A stretch of DNA of 60,459 nt. It comes from Streptococcus sciuri (lineage in GTDB: Bacteria > Bacillota > Bacilli > Lactobacillales > Streptococcaceae). The number at the start of each line of letters is the position of its first letter. Positions within the stretch are counted from its first letter, which is position 1. A program made the position numbers and the translations under genes. This document shows, one piece after another, positions 37,348-45,727 of the stretch. The stretch covers positions 1-60,459 of the forward strand of contig NZ_JANUXX010000009.1 in the NCBI RefSeq assembly GCF_024814375.1. Reading direction: 5' to 3'. The notes below the pieces were generated by a model. It was given only the letters and a program-made list of their open reading frames with translations. It ran no database searches and was not told where the DNA came from.

Positions 37348-38541
37348 ATGACAAAGACGATTGCCATTAATGCTGGAAGCTCAAGTCTCAAGTGGCAGTT
37401 ATATGAAATGCCAGATGAAAGAGTTGTGGCTAAAGGGTTGATTGAACGTATTAAGCTTAAGAATTCGCGCTCGACGGTCACCTTTAATGGAGTTTCAGAT
37501 TCACAAACACTGGATATTGCTGATCATACGCAGGCTGTTAAGATTTTGCTAGAAGATTTGAAGCGTCATGGTATTATTGAAAATTATAATGAAATCACAG
37601 GTGTTGGTCATCGTGTGGTTGCTGGTGGTGAATATTTTAAGAAGTCAGCTTTAGTGACAGAAGAAGTAATCGAGAAGATTGAGGAATTGTCGGTACTAGC
37701 CCCACTTCATAATCCTGGGGCAATAGCTGGTATTCGTGCTTTTTGTGAAATTTTACCAGATATTGTGAGTGTTGTTGTCTTTGATACCTCTTTTCATACA
37801 ACGATGCCTAGGCATGCTTATCTTTACCCAATTCCACAGAAATATTACCAAAAATATAAGGTGCGTAAGTATGGGGCACATGGCACGAGTCATCAGTATG
37901 TCGCTAAAGAGGCAGCTAAAATGTTAGGGCGTCCGCTTGAGGAGTTAAAACTTATCACAGCTCATGTTGGGAATGGTGTCTCTATCACTGCTAACTATCA
38001 CGGTGAGTCTATGGATACTTCGATGGGCTTCACCCCTCTTGCAGGACCAATGATGGGGACGCGTGCAGGTGATATTGATCCAGCCATTATCCCTTATCTC
38101 ATTGCTCACGATCCAGAGTTAAAAGATGCTGCTGATGTGGTGAATATGCTCAACAAGCAATCAGGACTTTTAGGTGTGTCAGGGATTTCTAGTGATATGC
38201 GTGATATTGAGGCTGGACTTCAACGCCATGATCCAAATGCCGTTCTAGCTTATAATATCTTTATTGACCGTCTGAAGAAGTTTATCGGACAGTATTTTGC
38301 CGTTTTAAATGGTGCAGATGCGATTGTCTTTACAGCTGGTATGGGAGAAAATGCTCCGATGATGCGTCAAGATATTATTCAAGGTCTCTCTTGGTTTGGT
38401 ATGGAAATTGACCCAGAGAAAAATGTTTTTGGGCATGTTGGTGAGATTACGACTGCAGATTCTCGTGTGAAGGCTCTAGTTATACCAACCGATGAAGAGC
38501 TCATGATTGCTCGTGATGTGGAGTTTTTTAAAAATAATTAA
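37348..38541 (+). CDS. ackA: Acetate kinase
   Basis: The enzyme converts acetyl phosphate and ADP to acetate and ATP, a main energy step of mixed-acid fermentation. Its 397 residues are full length. The signatures are the N-terminal [13 protein letters not shown], the active-site region [10 protein letters not shown], the HGTSHQYVA block with catalytic His and Arg nearby, and GNGVSITA. It follows the methyltransferase, as in other streptococci, but has its own promoter and ends in a strong terminator. A cre-like site suggests carbon catabolite control. Confidence 0.97.
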   Translation: MTKTIAINAGSSSLKWQLYEMPDERVVAKGLIERIKLKNSRSTVTFNGVSDSQTLDIADHTQAVKILLEDLKRHGIIENYNEITGVGHRVVAGGEYFKKSALVTEEVIEKIEELSVLAPLHNPGAIAGIRAFCEILPDIVSVVVFDTSFHTTMPRHAYLYPIPQKYYQKYKVRKYGAHGTSHQYVAKEAAKMLGRPLEELKLITAHVGNGVSITANYHGESMDTSMGFTPLAGPMMGTRAGDIDPAIIPYLIAHDPELKDAADVVNMLNKQSGLLGVSGISSDMRDIEAGLQRHDPNAVLAYNIFIDRLKKFIGQYFAVLNGADAIVFTAGMGENAPMMRQDIIQGLSWFGMEIDPEKNVFGHVGEITTADSRVKALVIPTDEELMIARDVEFFKNN

Positions 38542-38571
38542 CTTTGTTATCAAATATTATGATAAGACCAG

Positions 38572-38597
38572 AAAAACTGTCATTATGACAGTTTTTT
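38572..38597 (+). terminator. Terminator of ackA
   Basis: AAAAACTGTCA pairs with TGACAGTTTTT around a 3-base loop, followed by more T. Confidence 0.93.
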
Positions 38598-38621
38598 TGT
38601 TACGAAAAATGTAAAGGAAGC

Positions 38622-38673
38622 TTGACATAAAATATAAAGTTTACTATACTTATATATGTAAAGTAAACTTTAC
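38622..38673 (+). promoter_or_regulatory. Promoter and operator of the XRE/ABC locus
   Basis: A perfect TTGACA (38622-38627), a 17-bp spacer and TATACT (38645-38650). Two overlapping symmetric sites surround the -10: AAAGTTTAC (38636-38644) mirrored by GTAAACTTT (38663-38671), and GTAAAG-TAAA-CTTTAC (38658-38673). Binding of the first gene product here would block its own promoter (inference). Confidence 0.75.
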
Positions 38674-38694
38674 TAAATGAATGTGAGGTGAAAC

Positions 38695-38895
38695 ATGGAA
38701 ACACGCATTCAAGAATTGCGAAAAACACAAAAGCTCAGTCAAGCTGAGCTGGCGGCTGCACTAGGTGTCACCAGACAGACTATTATTTCGCTAGAAAAAG
38801 GGCGCTACACCGCATCATTGGAGTTAGCCTTTAAGATTGCTCGTTTTTTTGGCAGATTTATTGAGGATATTTTCATCTATGAAGAGGCGGACTGA
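38695..38895 (+). CDS. Small XRE-family DNA-binding regulator
   Basis: A 66-residue single helix-turn-helix protein of the Cro/CI type. The HTH reads KLSQAELAAALGVTRQTIIS followed by LEKGRYTASLELAFKIARFF, the typical short YozG-like regulator that precedes ABC exporters. The symmetric repeats over its promoter suggest self-repression. It is the first gene of a five-gene unit (regulator, membrane protein, ABC ATPase, ABC permease, CPBP protease) that looks like a compact accessory module between ackA and proC. Confidence 0.93.
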   Translation: METRIQELRKTQKLSQAELAAALGVTRQTIISLEKGRYTASLELAFKIARFFGRFIEDIFIYEEAD

Positions 38896-38930
38896 TGTTT
38901 TGGTGCATGAGGATGAAGGAGGAAAAGATA

Positions 38931-39380
38931 TTGATGATCTTTATGACGATGAAAAGTGGCAAGCTATCAATGGAAGACTATCGTAAAACGATACAGCAAG
39001 TGATGGTCTTGCTGAGCGTTTTAGTGATGGTCTTTGTCGTTCTACTTTATAAGCTGTCCTTAGATAGCTTCAACAGTGGTTTTGTTCTAGGATTGATTAT
39101 AGGGCTTGTCTCGTGTATTATACGAAGTTTCTACATGCTAAGAAGCGCCAAGAGTTTGAAGGCTAGTTATATCAAAGTAATGGATGAGCGCAACAAATAC
39201 TTGACACAGCTGACCGTCAAGATTATCTATAGTTTGCTTGTGCTAGTTGTCATTGTCTTGCTTCTGTGTCATCATTTGCTGGCGTTTGATATTAGTTATG
39301 AGACATTGCTCTATAGTTTTTTGGGCTTGATATTTTACGGCTTTATCGGGGTTCGCTTTATTGTGGAGAGAGTTTACTAG
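38931..39380 (+). CDS. Small four-helix membrane protein of the XRE/ABC locus
   Basis: About 149 residues with four membrane segments (QQVMVLLSVLVMVFVVLLY, FVLGLIIGLVSCII, IIYSLLVLVVIVLLL, LLYSFLGLIFYGFIGV) and a cytosolic middle with VMDERNKYL. This resembles the DUF2178/DUF3796-like membrane partners of XRE regulators, from memory. The frame is open from 38895. I prefer TTG 38931 (or ATG 38934) because AAGGAGG at 38916-38922 precedes it. The other frame over 38896-38985 also gives a natural-looking acidic peptide, so an old frameshift at the N-terminus is possible. Confidence 0.75.
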   Translation: MMIFMTMKSGKLSMEDYRKTIQQVMVLLSVLVMVFVVLLYKLSLDSFNSGFVLGLIIGLVSCIIRSFYMLRSAKSLKASYIKVMDERNKYLTQLTVKIIYSLLVLVVIVLLLCHHLLAFDISYETLLYSFLGLIFYGFIGVRFIVERVY

Positions 39381-39389
39381 GAGATCATT

Positions 39390-40073
39390 ATGGCATTGAT
39401 TGAGGTGAAGCATTTAGCAAAACGATTTGCAGATAAGTTAGCGTTAGGAGATGTTTCCTTTGCTGTTCAAAAGGGAGAAATTTTTGGGTTTCTAGGTCCG
39501 TCTGGTGCTGGTAAGACAACGACTATAAAAATTTTGACAGGTCAGTTGTCCTTTGATAAGGGTGAGGCTTTTGTCTTTGGTAAAGCACCTTCTGAGTTAA
39601 AACGAGATGACTATGAAAAGATTGGAATTGTCAGTGATACTAGTGGTTTTTACGAAAAGATGACCCTCTATAAAAATATGTTAGCCTATGCCAAGTTATA
39701 TGGGACTTCAAAAGAGAGAGTCGATGAACTTTTAAGACGTGTTAATCTTTATAATGATCGCAATAAAGTCGCTGAAAAATTATCAAATGGAATGAAGCAA
39801 CGCATGCTTTTGGCACGTGCGCTTCTTAATAATCCGGATTTGCTTTTCTTAGATGAGCCAACCAGTGGGCTTGACCCGATGACGACTCGTCTTATCCACA
39901 GTTTGCTTTTAGAGTTGAAAGAAAACGGCACAGCAATTTTTCTGACGACGCATGATATGCACGAAGCGACACTTTTATGTGATCATTTGGCACTCCTTGA
40001 TAAAGGAAATCTTGTTGAGACAGGTCACCCTAAAGACTTGATTAAAAAGTATCATACGGATAAAAAGTTGTAG
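39390..40073 (+). CDS. ABC transporter ATP-binding protein, C-terminus cut by a frameshift
   Basis: The 227-residue product has a complete nucleotide-binding domain: Walker A GPSGAGKTT (36-44), signature LSNGMKQRM, Walker B LLFLDEPTSG, and the H-loop TTHDMHEA. After KYHTDKK the frame ends at TAG 40071-40073. The next 49 codons continue perfectly in the -1 frame up to TAA 40217-40219, overlapping the permease start as a normal gene would. The cause is one A missing from the run at 40062-40066. The core should still bind ATP, but the C-terminal regulatory/dimer part (ending ENVFIALTGG) is lost unless ribosomes slip at T-AAA-AAG. Confidence 0.92.
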   Translation: MALIEVKHLAKRFADKLALGDVSFAVQKGEIFGFLGPSGAGKTTTIKILTGQLSFDKGEAFVFGKAPSELKRDDYEKIGIVSDTSGFYEKMTLYKNMLAYAKLYGTSKERVDELLRRVNLYNDRNKVAEKLSNGMKQRMLLARALLNNPDLLFLDEPTSGLDPMTTRLIHSLLLELKENGTAIFLTTHDMHEATLLCDHLALLDKGNLVETGHPKDLIKKYHTDKKL

Positions 40074-40219
40074 TGACGTATGATGATGACCGATGCGTCG
40101 AGCTGTCCTATGCTGAATTGAATCAGCTGGATATGACAACAGTGGAGTCCATTCACTCGACAGAGCCAACTTTAGAGAATGTTTTCATTGCATTGACAGG
40201 AGGAAGCTTAGATGTTTAA
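40064..40219 (+). pseudogene. Out-of-frame C-terminal tail of the ABC ATPase
   Basis: Read in the -1 frame relative to the upstream ATPase, this stretch codes for KVVVTYDDDRCVELSYAELN and ends with STEPTLENVFIALTGGSLDV. The motif TLENVFIALTG is the usual last helix of this ATPase group. It shows that the annotated ATPase was about 276 residues before the A-run contraction. Confidence 0.82.
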
Positions 40220-40928
40220 ACGATTTAAATCTTTATTGTGGTTGCGTTGGGAGATTATCCTGTCTAATAAGACGCTTGTGGTACAACTTGCTCTTCCTAT
40301 TATTTTAACGTTACTTTATCAGTTTATGTATAGCAAGCTGCCAGAGAAAAAAGCAGTTGAATTCATTATGACGACGTTGCCTGCTATGATATTATCTTTT
40401 GTAGGAATGACTAGTACCTACTTGATAGCAGATGAAAATGAAAAGCATAATCTAGTCAGCCTTCAGCTAGCGGGGATGGGAAATGTAGAGTACTTACTGG
40501 CTAATTTCGCACTACCTCTGCTAATAGTGATTGTCTATCTCACTGTTCTACCACTCTATCTCGGTATCTCTCTGTCTAGTTTGGGTCTCCTCTATGCTTT
40601 GGTCAATCTATTGACTGCTCTTGTCGTTTTAGGTTTTTTTATCTTTATTGGCATTGTTTGTAAAACGCAGACGCAAGCAACGATTTTGAGTCTTCCGTTT
40701 ATGATGGGTGTTGCCTTTTTACCATTATTTGCTATGATGGATAAAAGTATCCAAAAGGTTATAGACTTCACTTTTATGGGAACACTGACCAATTATCTTT
40801 TGGATAGAGGGCATTATCAGCTTATAGATAAATCTCTGTTGTTTTTAGTTCTTTGGCTTATTTTAATGGGAGCTTTGCTTTTTTGGGGATTGCGTCACCA
40901 TCAATTACACTTTGAGAAAGTAGCATGA
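40212..40928 (+). CDS. ABC transporter permease (ABC-2 type)
   Basis: A 238-residue membrane protein with about six helices, among them VVQLALPIILTLLYQFM, MILSFVGMTSTYLIAD, FALPLLIVIVYLTVLPLYL and LLFLVLWLILMGALLFWGL. The ABC-2 exporter layout (small, six helices, short loops) is typical of peptide or drug exporters next to CPBP proteases. It starts inside the out-of-frame ATPase tail with the ribosome site AGGAGG, and its stop overlaps the next gene by four bases. Confidence 0.9.
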   Translation: MFKRFKSLLWLRWEIILSNKTLVVQLALPIILTLLYQFMYSKLPEKKAVEFIMTTLPAMILSFVGMTSTYLIADENEKHNLVSLQLAGMGNVEYLLANFALPLLIVIVYLTVLPLYLGISLSSLGLLYALVNLLTALVVLGFFIFIGIVCKTQTQATILSLPFMMGVAFLPLFAMMDKSIQKVIDFTFMGTLTNYLLDRGHYQLIDKSLLFLVLWLILMGALLFWGLRHHQLHFEKVA

Positions 40929-41572
40929 AAACAGTTATTGAAAAATTAAAAGTTATCGGTCTCATTATTGCTTTTGCAGTCATTGACCAAGGATTGCTTG
41001 CTGTCATGATGGCAACAAGTATTTATCAGACTTCACTTGCATTTGCCCTAAGGCTTCTGTTTGCCCTTGTGATTTTAGCAGGTTTTGCGACTTATGCGCG
41101 GAAAAAAGGGCTGTTAGACTTTAAGACCATCAATCCAAAGTCACTCATTTTGTGGGAGCTTCTTGGTTATGTCTTGATTATCGTTTGCAATCAAGTAGGT
41201 ATGGCTCTGATACAGGGGTCTGGTGCGACAACGACCAGCAATCAAGCTCTTCTTGAGCAGTTGTTGACGCTGTTATCGCCTGCATTTATGGGACTTTTTG
41301 TGGTTTTTATAGCGCCAACTATTGAGGAGTTGCTCTTTCGTTATCTGATTCCCAAGGTTCTCTTTAAAAACCACGAAATTATCGGCTTTATCGTGGGTGT
41401 GCTTTGTTTTGCTTTAGTTCATAGCCCAGATAGTCTAGGTGCTTGGGTTATCTATGGTGGTATGGGAAGTGTTATGGCTTTTCTTTACTACAAGACAGAG
41501 CGCTTTGAATACAATCTTTTGCTACACATCTTAAATAATGCTCTTGCCTTTTCAGTCATGATGTTGCAATAA
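40925..41572 (+). CDS. CPBP-family intramembrane protease
   Basis: A 215-residue polytopic protein of the CPBP (Abi/Rce1-like) family. The metal-site motifs are EELLFRYLIP (motif 1, EExxxR), VLCFALVHSPDSLGAW (motif 2 with His) and LLLHILNNALAF (HxxxN). In streptococci such proteins process or give resistance to bacteriocins, often beside ABC exporters. Here it is the last gene of the XRE/ABC unit, so a role in export, maturation or self-protection for a small peptide is plausible. However, I see no peptide gene in the unit. Confidence 0.93.
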   Translation: MKTVIEKLKVIGLIIAFAVIDQGLLAVMMATSIYQTSLAFALRLLFALVILAGFATYARKKGLLDFKTINPKSLILWELLGYVLIIVCNQVGMALIQGSGATTTSNQALLEQLLTLLSPAFMGLFVVFIAPTIEELLFRYLIPKVLFKNHEIIGFIVGVLCFALVHSPDSLGAWVIYGGMGSVMAFLYYKTERFEYNLLLHILNNALAFSVMMLQ

Positions 41573-41600
41573 AAGCTAGAACATATTGTTCTAGCTTTTT
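41571..41600. terminator. Shared terminator of the XRE/ABC unit and proC
   Basis: AAAAGCTAGAACA pairs with TGTTCTAGCTTTT around a TAT loop, with A and T runs for both directions. Confidence 0.95.
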
Positions 41601-42370
41601 TAAAGTTCCTTTGCTTTTTGAATAGTAGCGTCAATACTTGAGACTACGCTAGCGGTTAGACCTGTTTTTTCAAGATCTAGCAATCCAGCAATGGTAGTTC
41701 CTCCAGGGCTACAAATTTTATCAATCATAGTGTGTGGTTGTTCTTCCTCTTCTAGGAGGTGTTGGCTACTGGCTAAAACGGTTTGTGTTACGATAAGTAA
41801 AGCTTGTTCTTTTGTGAGACCATGTTTGACACCGGCTTTAGTAAGTGCTTCAATGAAAAGATAGATATAAGCTGGACTTGATCCTGCTAAAGCAGTAAAA
41901 GTATCAAAATCCTTTTCGGCAATGACAAAGGTCTGTCCAAAGCTATTGCAAAGTGCTAAGCAAGTTGTCAATAATGCCTCCGAGACGAAATGATTAGTGC
42001 AGATAGCTGTTGTACTTTTTAGGATAGTGGCGTTGATGTTTGGCATAATGCGAATGAGAGGTAGCGTGTCTGAAGTCAATTGGGATAGGCGTGAGATAGT
42101 AATACCTGCTGCCATGGAGAGGATGGGCTTAGTAACTGTTAGAGAATGCAGCACGGTTTCCATGAGTTGCGGTTTTATTCCCAAAATGACAAGATCTACT
42201 TGATCGATGAGTTCTTGATGAGAATGCGCATAGGCAAGGTGTAACTCTTTTGCGATTTGTTGGCTACGCTGTAGTGATGAACCTGAGATGATTAACTCAT
42301 GTTCTGTTTTTTCTAGCCCTTTGATGATAGCACGAGCCATTTTTCCGACGCCGATAAATCCGATTTTCAT
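41600..42370 (-). CDS. proC: Pyrroline-5-carboxylate reductase
   Basis: The last enzyme of proline synthesis, reducing P5C with NAD(P)H. The 256 residues have the N-terminal dinucleotide fold IGFIGVGKMARAIIKGL and the C-terminal active-site helices LAGSSPAYIYLFIEALTKAG and CSPGGTTIAGL. The start ATG 42370 lies 9 bases after the pepA stop (ribosome site AGGAGA), so both are one operon with pepA first. The same pair occurs in other streptococci. Confidence 0.96.
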   Translation of the reverse strand: MKIGFIGVGKMARAIIKGLEKTEHELIISGSSLQRSQQIAKELHLAYAHSHQELIDQVDLVILGIKPQLMETVLHSLTVTKPILSMAAGITISRLSQLTSDTLPLIRIMPNINATILKSTTAICTNHFVSEALLTTCLALCNSFGQTFVIAEKDFDTFTALAGSSPAYIYLFIEALTKAGVKHGLTKEQALLIVTQTVLASSQHLLEEEEQPHTMIDKICSPGGTTIAGLLDLEKTGLTASVVSSIDATIQKAKEL

Positions 42371-42378
42371 ACGTTCTC

Positions 42379-43446
42379 CTAGTAAGCTTTTAGTAAATCA
42401 ACGGTGCTACGGTTGAGCTTTTTGATGAGGACTTGTAGGAAAGTCTGTGCTTCTAAGAAGTCATCCATAGCATAAAGTGTTTGGTGGGAGTGAATGTAGC
42501 GTGCACAGACACCGATTGTTGTAGATGGGATACCGTTGTTTTGTAAATGTGCAGCGCCAGCGTCTGTCCCTCCTTTGCCTGTGTAATATTGGTACTTGAT
42601 ACCTGCCTCTTCAGCGGTTGTTAACAGAAAATCACGCATATCTTTGAGTAGGATATGCCCTGGATCGTAAAAACGAATCAAAGTACCATCGCCGATATGT
42701 CCTTGGTCACCATAGACATCGCCAGCAGGGGAGCAGTCCACAGCAAAGAAGATATCAGGGTCAAACCGACTTGTTGAGACATGTGCTCCACGTAACCCAA
42801 CTTCTTCTTGGACATTTGCACCAGCGATGAGGGTGTTATCAAGCGGTGTGTCTCTGAGGTGTTCTAATAGCTCTAGCACCATCAAGACTCCATAGCGGTT
42901 ATCCCAAGCTTTTGAGATAATGTTTTTTTGGTTTGCTGTGAGGATAGCATCGGATTTTGGGACAATGATGTCGCCAGCTGCAATACCAAATTGCTCTGCT
43001 TCTATTTTGTCCTTAAATCCTCCATCAAAGATAATGTCAGAGACGGCAGGAAGTGTCACATTGCCATTTTTCCCACGTAAAAAGTGAGGAGGAACTGATC
43101 CTGATATGACAGGAATCGCTTGATTGGTGCGTGTATAGAGAGTAAAGCGTTGAGAGCTGATGACAAGAGGATTCCATCCACCGATACTAACGACACGGAA
43201 TGTCCCATCTTTTTGGATATTAGAAACCATAAACCCAACTTCATCCATGTGAGCTGCAACCATGATGCGTGGAGCAGATGTATCGCTGTGTTTTTTGATA
43301 CCGAAAATACCTCCTAAGCCATCCGTTTCAACACTATCTACTAACGGTGTGATATGTTTTCGGATATAGTTGCGGACATTATGCTCATGTCCAGCGATAC
43401 CATCTAATGCTGTGACGGCTTTGATTTTGTCAAAAAGTTCAGTCAT
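42379..43446 (-). CDS. pepA: Glutamyl aminopeptidase, M42 family
   Basis: A cytosolic dinuclear-zinc aminopeptidase that removes N-terminal Glu/Asp, 355 residues. Ligand motifs are visible: MVAAHMDEVGFMV (His and Asp), SKAWDNRYGVLM (bridging Asp), GANVQEEVGLRGA (catalytic E-E) and FAVDCSPAGD. The C-terminal TDAGAAHLQNNGIPS with the last His region YIHSHQT is complete. It precedes proC in the same direction. The divergent thioredoxin gene starts 97 bases away. Confidence 0.96.
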   Translation of the reverse strand: MTELFDKIKAVTALDGIAGHEHNVRNYIRKHITPLVDSVETDGLGGIFGIKKHSDTSAPRIMVAAHMDEVGFMVSNIQKDGTFRVVSIGGWNPLVISSQRFTLYTRTNQAIPVISGSVPPHFLRGKNGNVTLPAVSDIIFDGGFKDKIEAEQFGIAAGDIIVPKSDAILTANQKNIISKAWDNRYGVLMVLELLEHLRDTPLDNTLIAGANVQEEVGLRGAHVSTSRFDPDIFFAVDCSPAGDVYGDQGHIGDGTLIRFYDPGHILLKDMRDFLLTTAEEAGIKYQYYTGKGGTDAGAAHLQNNGIPSTTIGVCARYIHSHQTLYAMDDFLEAQTFLQVLIKKLNRSTVDLLKAY

Positions 43447-43505
43447 AATTACCTCGATTCTATAATTCTATTTTACTCGTTTATGCGACAAAAACAATCC
43501 TTTTA

Positions 43506-43514
43506 TGGTAAAAT
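43506..43514 (+). promoter_or_regulatory. Extended -10 of the thioredoxin/ytpR unit
   Basis: TGGTAAAAT, about 30 bases before ATG 43544. The ribosome site AAAGGA follows at 43531-43536. Confidence 0.6.
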
Positions 43515-43543
43515 AAAAAACATAATAGCGAAAGGATCGTGTG

Positions 43544-43876
43544 ATGATTAGTCCAACATCTTATGAAGAAATTGCAGATATTATCAAAAATAAGGAGTAT
43601 TTAGTGCTCTTTTTCACGGCGGACTGGTGTCCAGATTGCCAGTTTATCTATCCTGAATTGCCAGAGATTGAGAAGATGTTTTCAGACTTTGAATTTATTC
43701 GCATTGATAGAGATGATTTTCTTGACTTGGCAAGGACTTGGGATGTTTATGGAATTCCAAGTCTCGTTGTCCTAAATAAAGGCAGGGAACTTGGGCGTTT
43801 TGTTAGCAAAGTACGTAAAACAAAAACTGAGATTATAGCATTTTTAGCTGACTTAGAAGGGAAGATACAGGAATGA
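43544..43876 (+). CDS. Thioredoxin-like protein
   Basis: A 110-residue single thioredoxin fold with the redox pair C29-P-D-C32 in FTADWCPDCQF and the cis-proline loop YGIPSLVVL near residue 70. The CPDC centre differs from the CGPC of housekeeping thioredoxin, which suggests a special partner. No signal peptide, so it is cytosolic. ATG 43544 fits the ribosome site better than the GTG one codon earlier. Its stop overlaps the ytpR start (ATGA), so the two are coupled. Confidence 0.93.
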   Translation: MISPTSYEEIADIIKNKEYLVLFFTADWCPDCQFIYPELPEIEKMFSDFEFIRIDRDDFLDLARTWDVYGIPSLVVLNKGRELGRFVSKVRKTKTEIIAFLADLEGKIQE

Positions 43877-44502
43877 TTTTTAGCTACAATAAGGAACACG
43901 TAGGAGATGTGTTGATGGTGATTGTCACCGCTAGCAAAGGACAAAAGCTCTCTTTTGAGCGTCGAGGAAAGGTGACGCGTATCTTCTTAGAGGATAGCAA
44001 TGAAACTGTAGCGTGGAATATTTTTGAGCTTTCTAGTCTTATCACGATTGATGGGTCAGGACAAGTCTTTCTGACAGATGATGATGTTTTTCGTCTGAAT
44101 CAAGAGATTGAAGCTGAAGGTTTCGGAGAACGTTTGGTTAATAGTAGTGATTCTAAGTTCGTTGTGGGTGAAATTGTTGAGATGGTTGCTCATCCAGATA
44201 GCAATCACCTAAACATTTGTCAAGTTAAAGTGGCTGGGGATAAGACTGTTCAAATCGTGGCAGGAGCTCCAAATGCTAGGGTCGGTCTCAAAACTATCGT
44301 AGCTCTGCCAGGTGCTATGATGCCAAATGGTAGTTTGATTTTTCCAAGTGAACTCCGTGGTGAAAAGAGTTTTGGTATGATGTGTAGCCCTCGTGAATTG
44401 CAATTGCCAAATGCTCCTCAAAAACGTGGGATTATTGAGTTGAGCGCTAGCGAAGTAGTTGGCACAGCCTTTGATCCAGCTAAACATTGGACAAAAATTT
44501 AA
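43873..44502 (+). CDS. ytpR: tRNA-binding domain protein, YtpR family
   Basis: A 209-residue protein with an N-terminal DUF4479-type part and a C-terminal EMAP/OB-fold tRNA-binding domain like that of PheT (FVVGEIVEMVAHPDSNHLNI, then QIVAGAPNARVGLKTIVALP and SFGMMCSPRELQL). The domain probably binds structured RNA, but no cellular role is known. It is translationally coupled with the thioredoxin gene and followed by a strong terminator. The same pair sits next to ssb in other streptococci; here citrate-cycle and thiosulfate genes intervene. Confidence 0.94.
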   Translation: MIFSYNKEHVGDVLMVIVTASKGQKLSFERRGKVTRIFLEDSNETVAWNIFELSSLITIDGSGQVFLTDDDVFRLNQEIEAEGFGERLVNSSDSKFVVGEIVEMVAHPDSNHLNICQVKVAGDKTVQIVAGAPNARVGLKTIVALPGAMMPNGSLIFPSELRGEKSFGMMCSPRELQLPNAPQKRGIIELSASEVVGTAFDPAKHWTKI

Positions 44503-44535
44503 AAATAGATCGTACAAAATGTACGGTCTATTTTT
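44501..44535. terminator. Shared terminator of ytpR and icd
   Basis: AATAGATCGTAC pairs with GTACGGTCTATT (one T-G pair) around AAAAT, with A and T runs on the two sides. It serves the convergent units. Confidence 0.94.
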
Positions 44536-44541
44536 TAGAAA

Positions 44542-45726
44542 TCATAGGTAAGCCAATAAAGTTTTTGCAAATTCACTGGTTGAAAGAGGAGGTACTCCTT
44601 CGATAAGATTAGCGAAGTCTGCTGTCATTTGCTGATTTTTTAGAGCTTTTTCAATAGAAGTAATAATGCGATTTGAAACTTCAGACCAGCCAATATAGTC
44701 AAAAAGCATACAACCTGATAGGAGGACTGAGCAAGGATTAACCTGGTTTTTTCCTGCGATATCTGGTGCGGTTCCATGAGTTGCTTCAAAAATTGCATGA
44801 CCTGTTGTGTAATTGATATTGGCTCCTGGAGAAATACCAATCCCTCCGACTTGAGCTGCTAGAGCATCGCTAGCATAGTCTCCATTTAGATTGGTCAAGG
44901 CGACTACATCAAATTTCTCAGGCTTGATTAAGATTTGTTGTAAGAAATTATCAGCTATCACATCCGTTAGGATAAGCTGTCCTGTTGCTAATTCTTCTGC
45001 AAACTCTCTTTCTGCCAATTCGTAGCCCCATTTTCTGAAACCGCCCTCTGTAAATTTCTGGATATTTCCTTTGTGAACCAAAGTTACATTTTTTAAACCC
45101 TGTTTCAATGCATATTGAATAGCTGATCGAATTAAACGTTCACTTCCTTGACGAGAAATGGGTTTGATACCTAATGCACTCGTTTCTGGGAATCGGATTT
45201 TGTTTACATGCATTTCCTGTTGTAAAAATGCAATGACTTTCTTGACAGCATCCGATTCACTTTCCCACTCAATCCCTGCATAAATATCTTCTGTATTTTC
45301 TCTAAAAATTGTCATATCTGTCTGTTCAGGTTGTTTAAGTGGACTAGGAACCCCTGCGAAATAACGAATGGGTCGAACGCAAGCGTATAAATCTAGCTCT
45401 TGGCGTAAAGCCACATTTAAGGAACGAATTCCGCCACCTACTGGCGTTTCCAAAGGTCCCTTGATAGCTACCAAGTGGCTACTAAGCACTTCTAAGGTTT
45501 TATCTGGTAACCACTCTCCAACCTGTTCAAAGGCTCTCTTACCGGCCAATAAAGGTTTCCAAGTGACTTTTTTGTGTCCTTCATAAGCTTTGAAAATAGC
45601 TTGATCAAAGATTTTTTGAGCGTATTTCCAAATTTCCTCACCAACTCCATCTCCTTCAATATAAGGAATAACTGGGGTGTTAGATACTATCAAGCTCCCT
45701 TTTTCACAGTAAATTTTTTCTGCCAT
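44542..45726 (-). CDS. icd: Isocitrate dehydrogenase
   Basis: The enzyme makes 2-oxoglutarate from isocitrate, 394 residues. Recognisable parts are [17 protein letters not shown], the substrate loop [19 protein letters not shown], the metal site [19 protein letters not shown] and the coenzyme region [15 protein letters not shown]. Whether NAD or NADP is used I cannot tell by eye. The open frame extends 35 codons further left, but ATG 45726 has AAGGAG just before it and matches the family N-terminus. It is the last gene of acnA-citZ-icd, one base after the citZ stop. Confidence 0.96.
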   Translation of the reverse strand: MAEKIYCEKGSLIVSNTPVIPYIEGDGVGEEIWKYAQKIFDQAIFKAYEGHKKVTWKPLLAGKRAFEQVGEWLPDKTLEVLSSHLVAIKGPLETPVGGGIRSLNVALRQELDLYACVRPIRYFAGVPSPLKQPEQTDMTIFRENTEDIYAGIEWESESDAVKKVIAFLQQEMHVNKIRFPETSALGIKPISRQGSERLIRSAIQYALKQGLKNVTLVHKGNIQKFTEGGFRKWGYELAEREFAEELATGQLILTDVIADNFLQQILIKPEKFDVVALTNLNGDYASDALAAQVGGIGISPGANINYTTGHAIFEATHGTAPDIAGKNQVNPCSVLLSGCMLFDYIGWSEVSNRIITSIEKALKNQQMTADFANLIEGVPPLSTSEFAKTLLAYL

Positions 45727-45727
45727 C

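Noticed and set aside
38896..38985. A separate small acidic protein (DDLYDDEKWQAING) in another frame of the XRE locus
   Set aside because: It ends at a TAA without ribosome site; it may be only a shadow or an old N-terminus of the membrane protein, so I mention it but do not annotate it.
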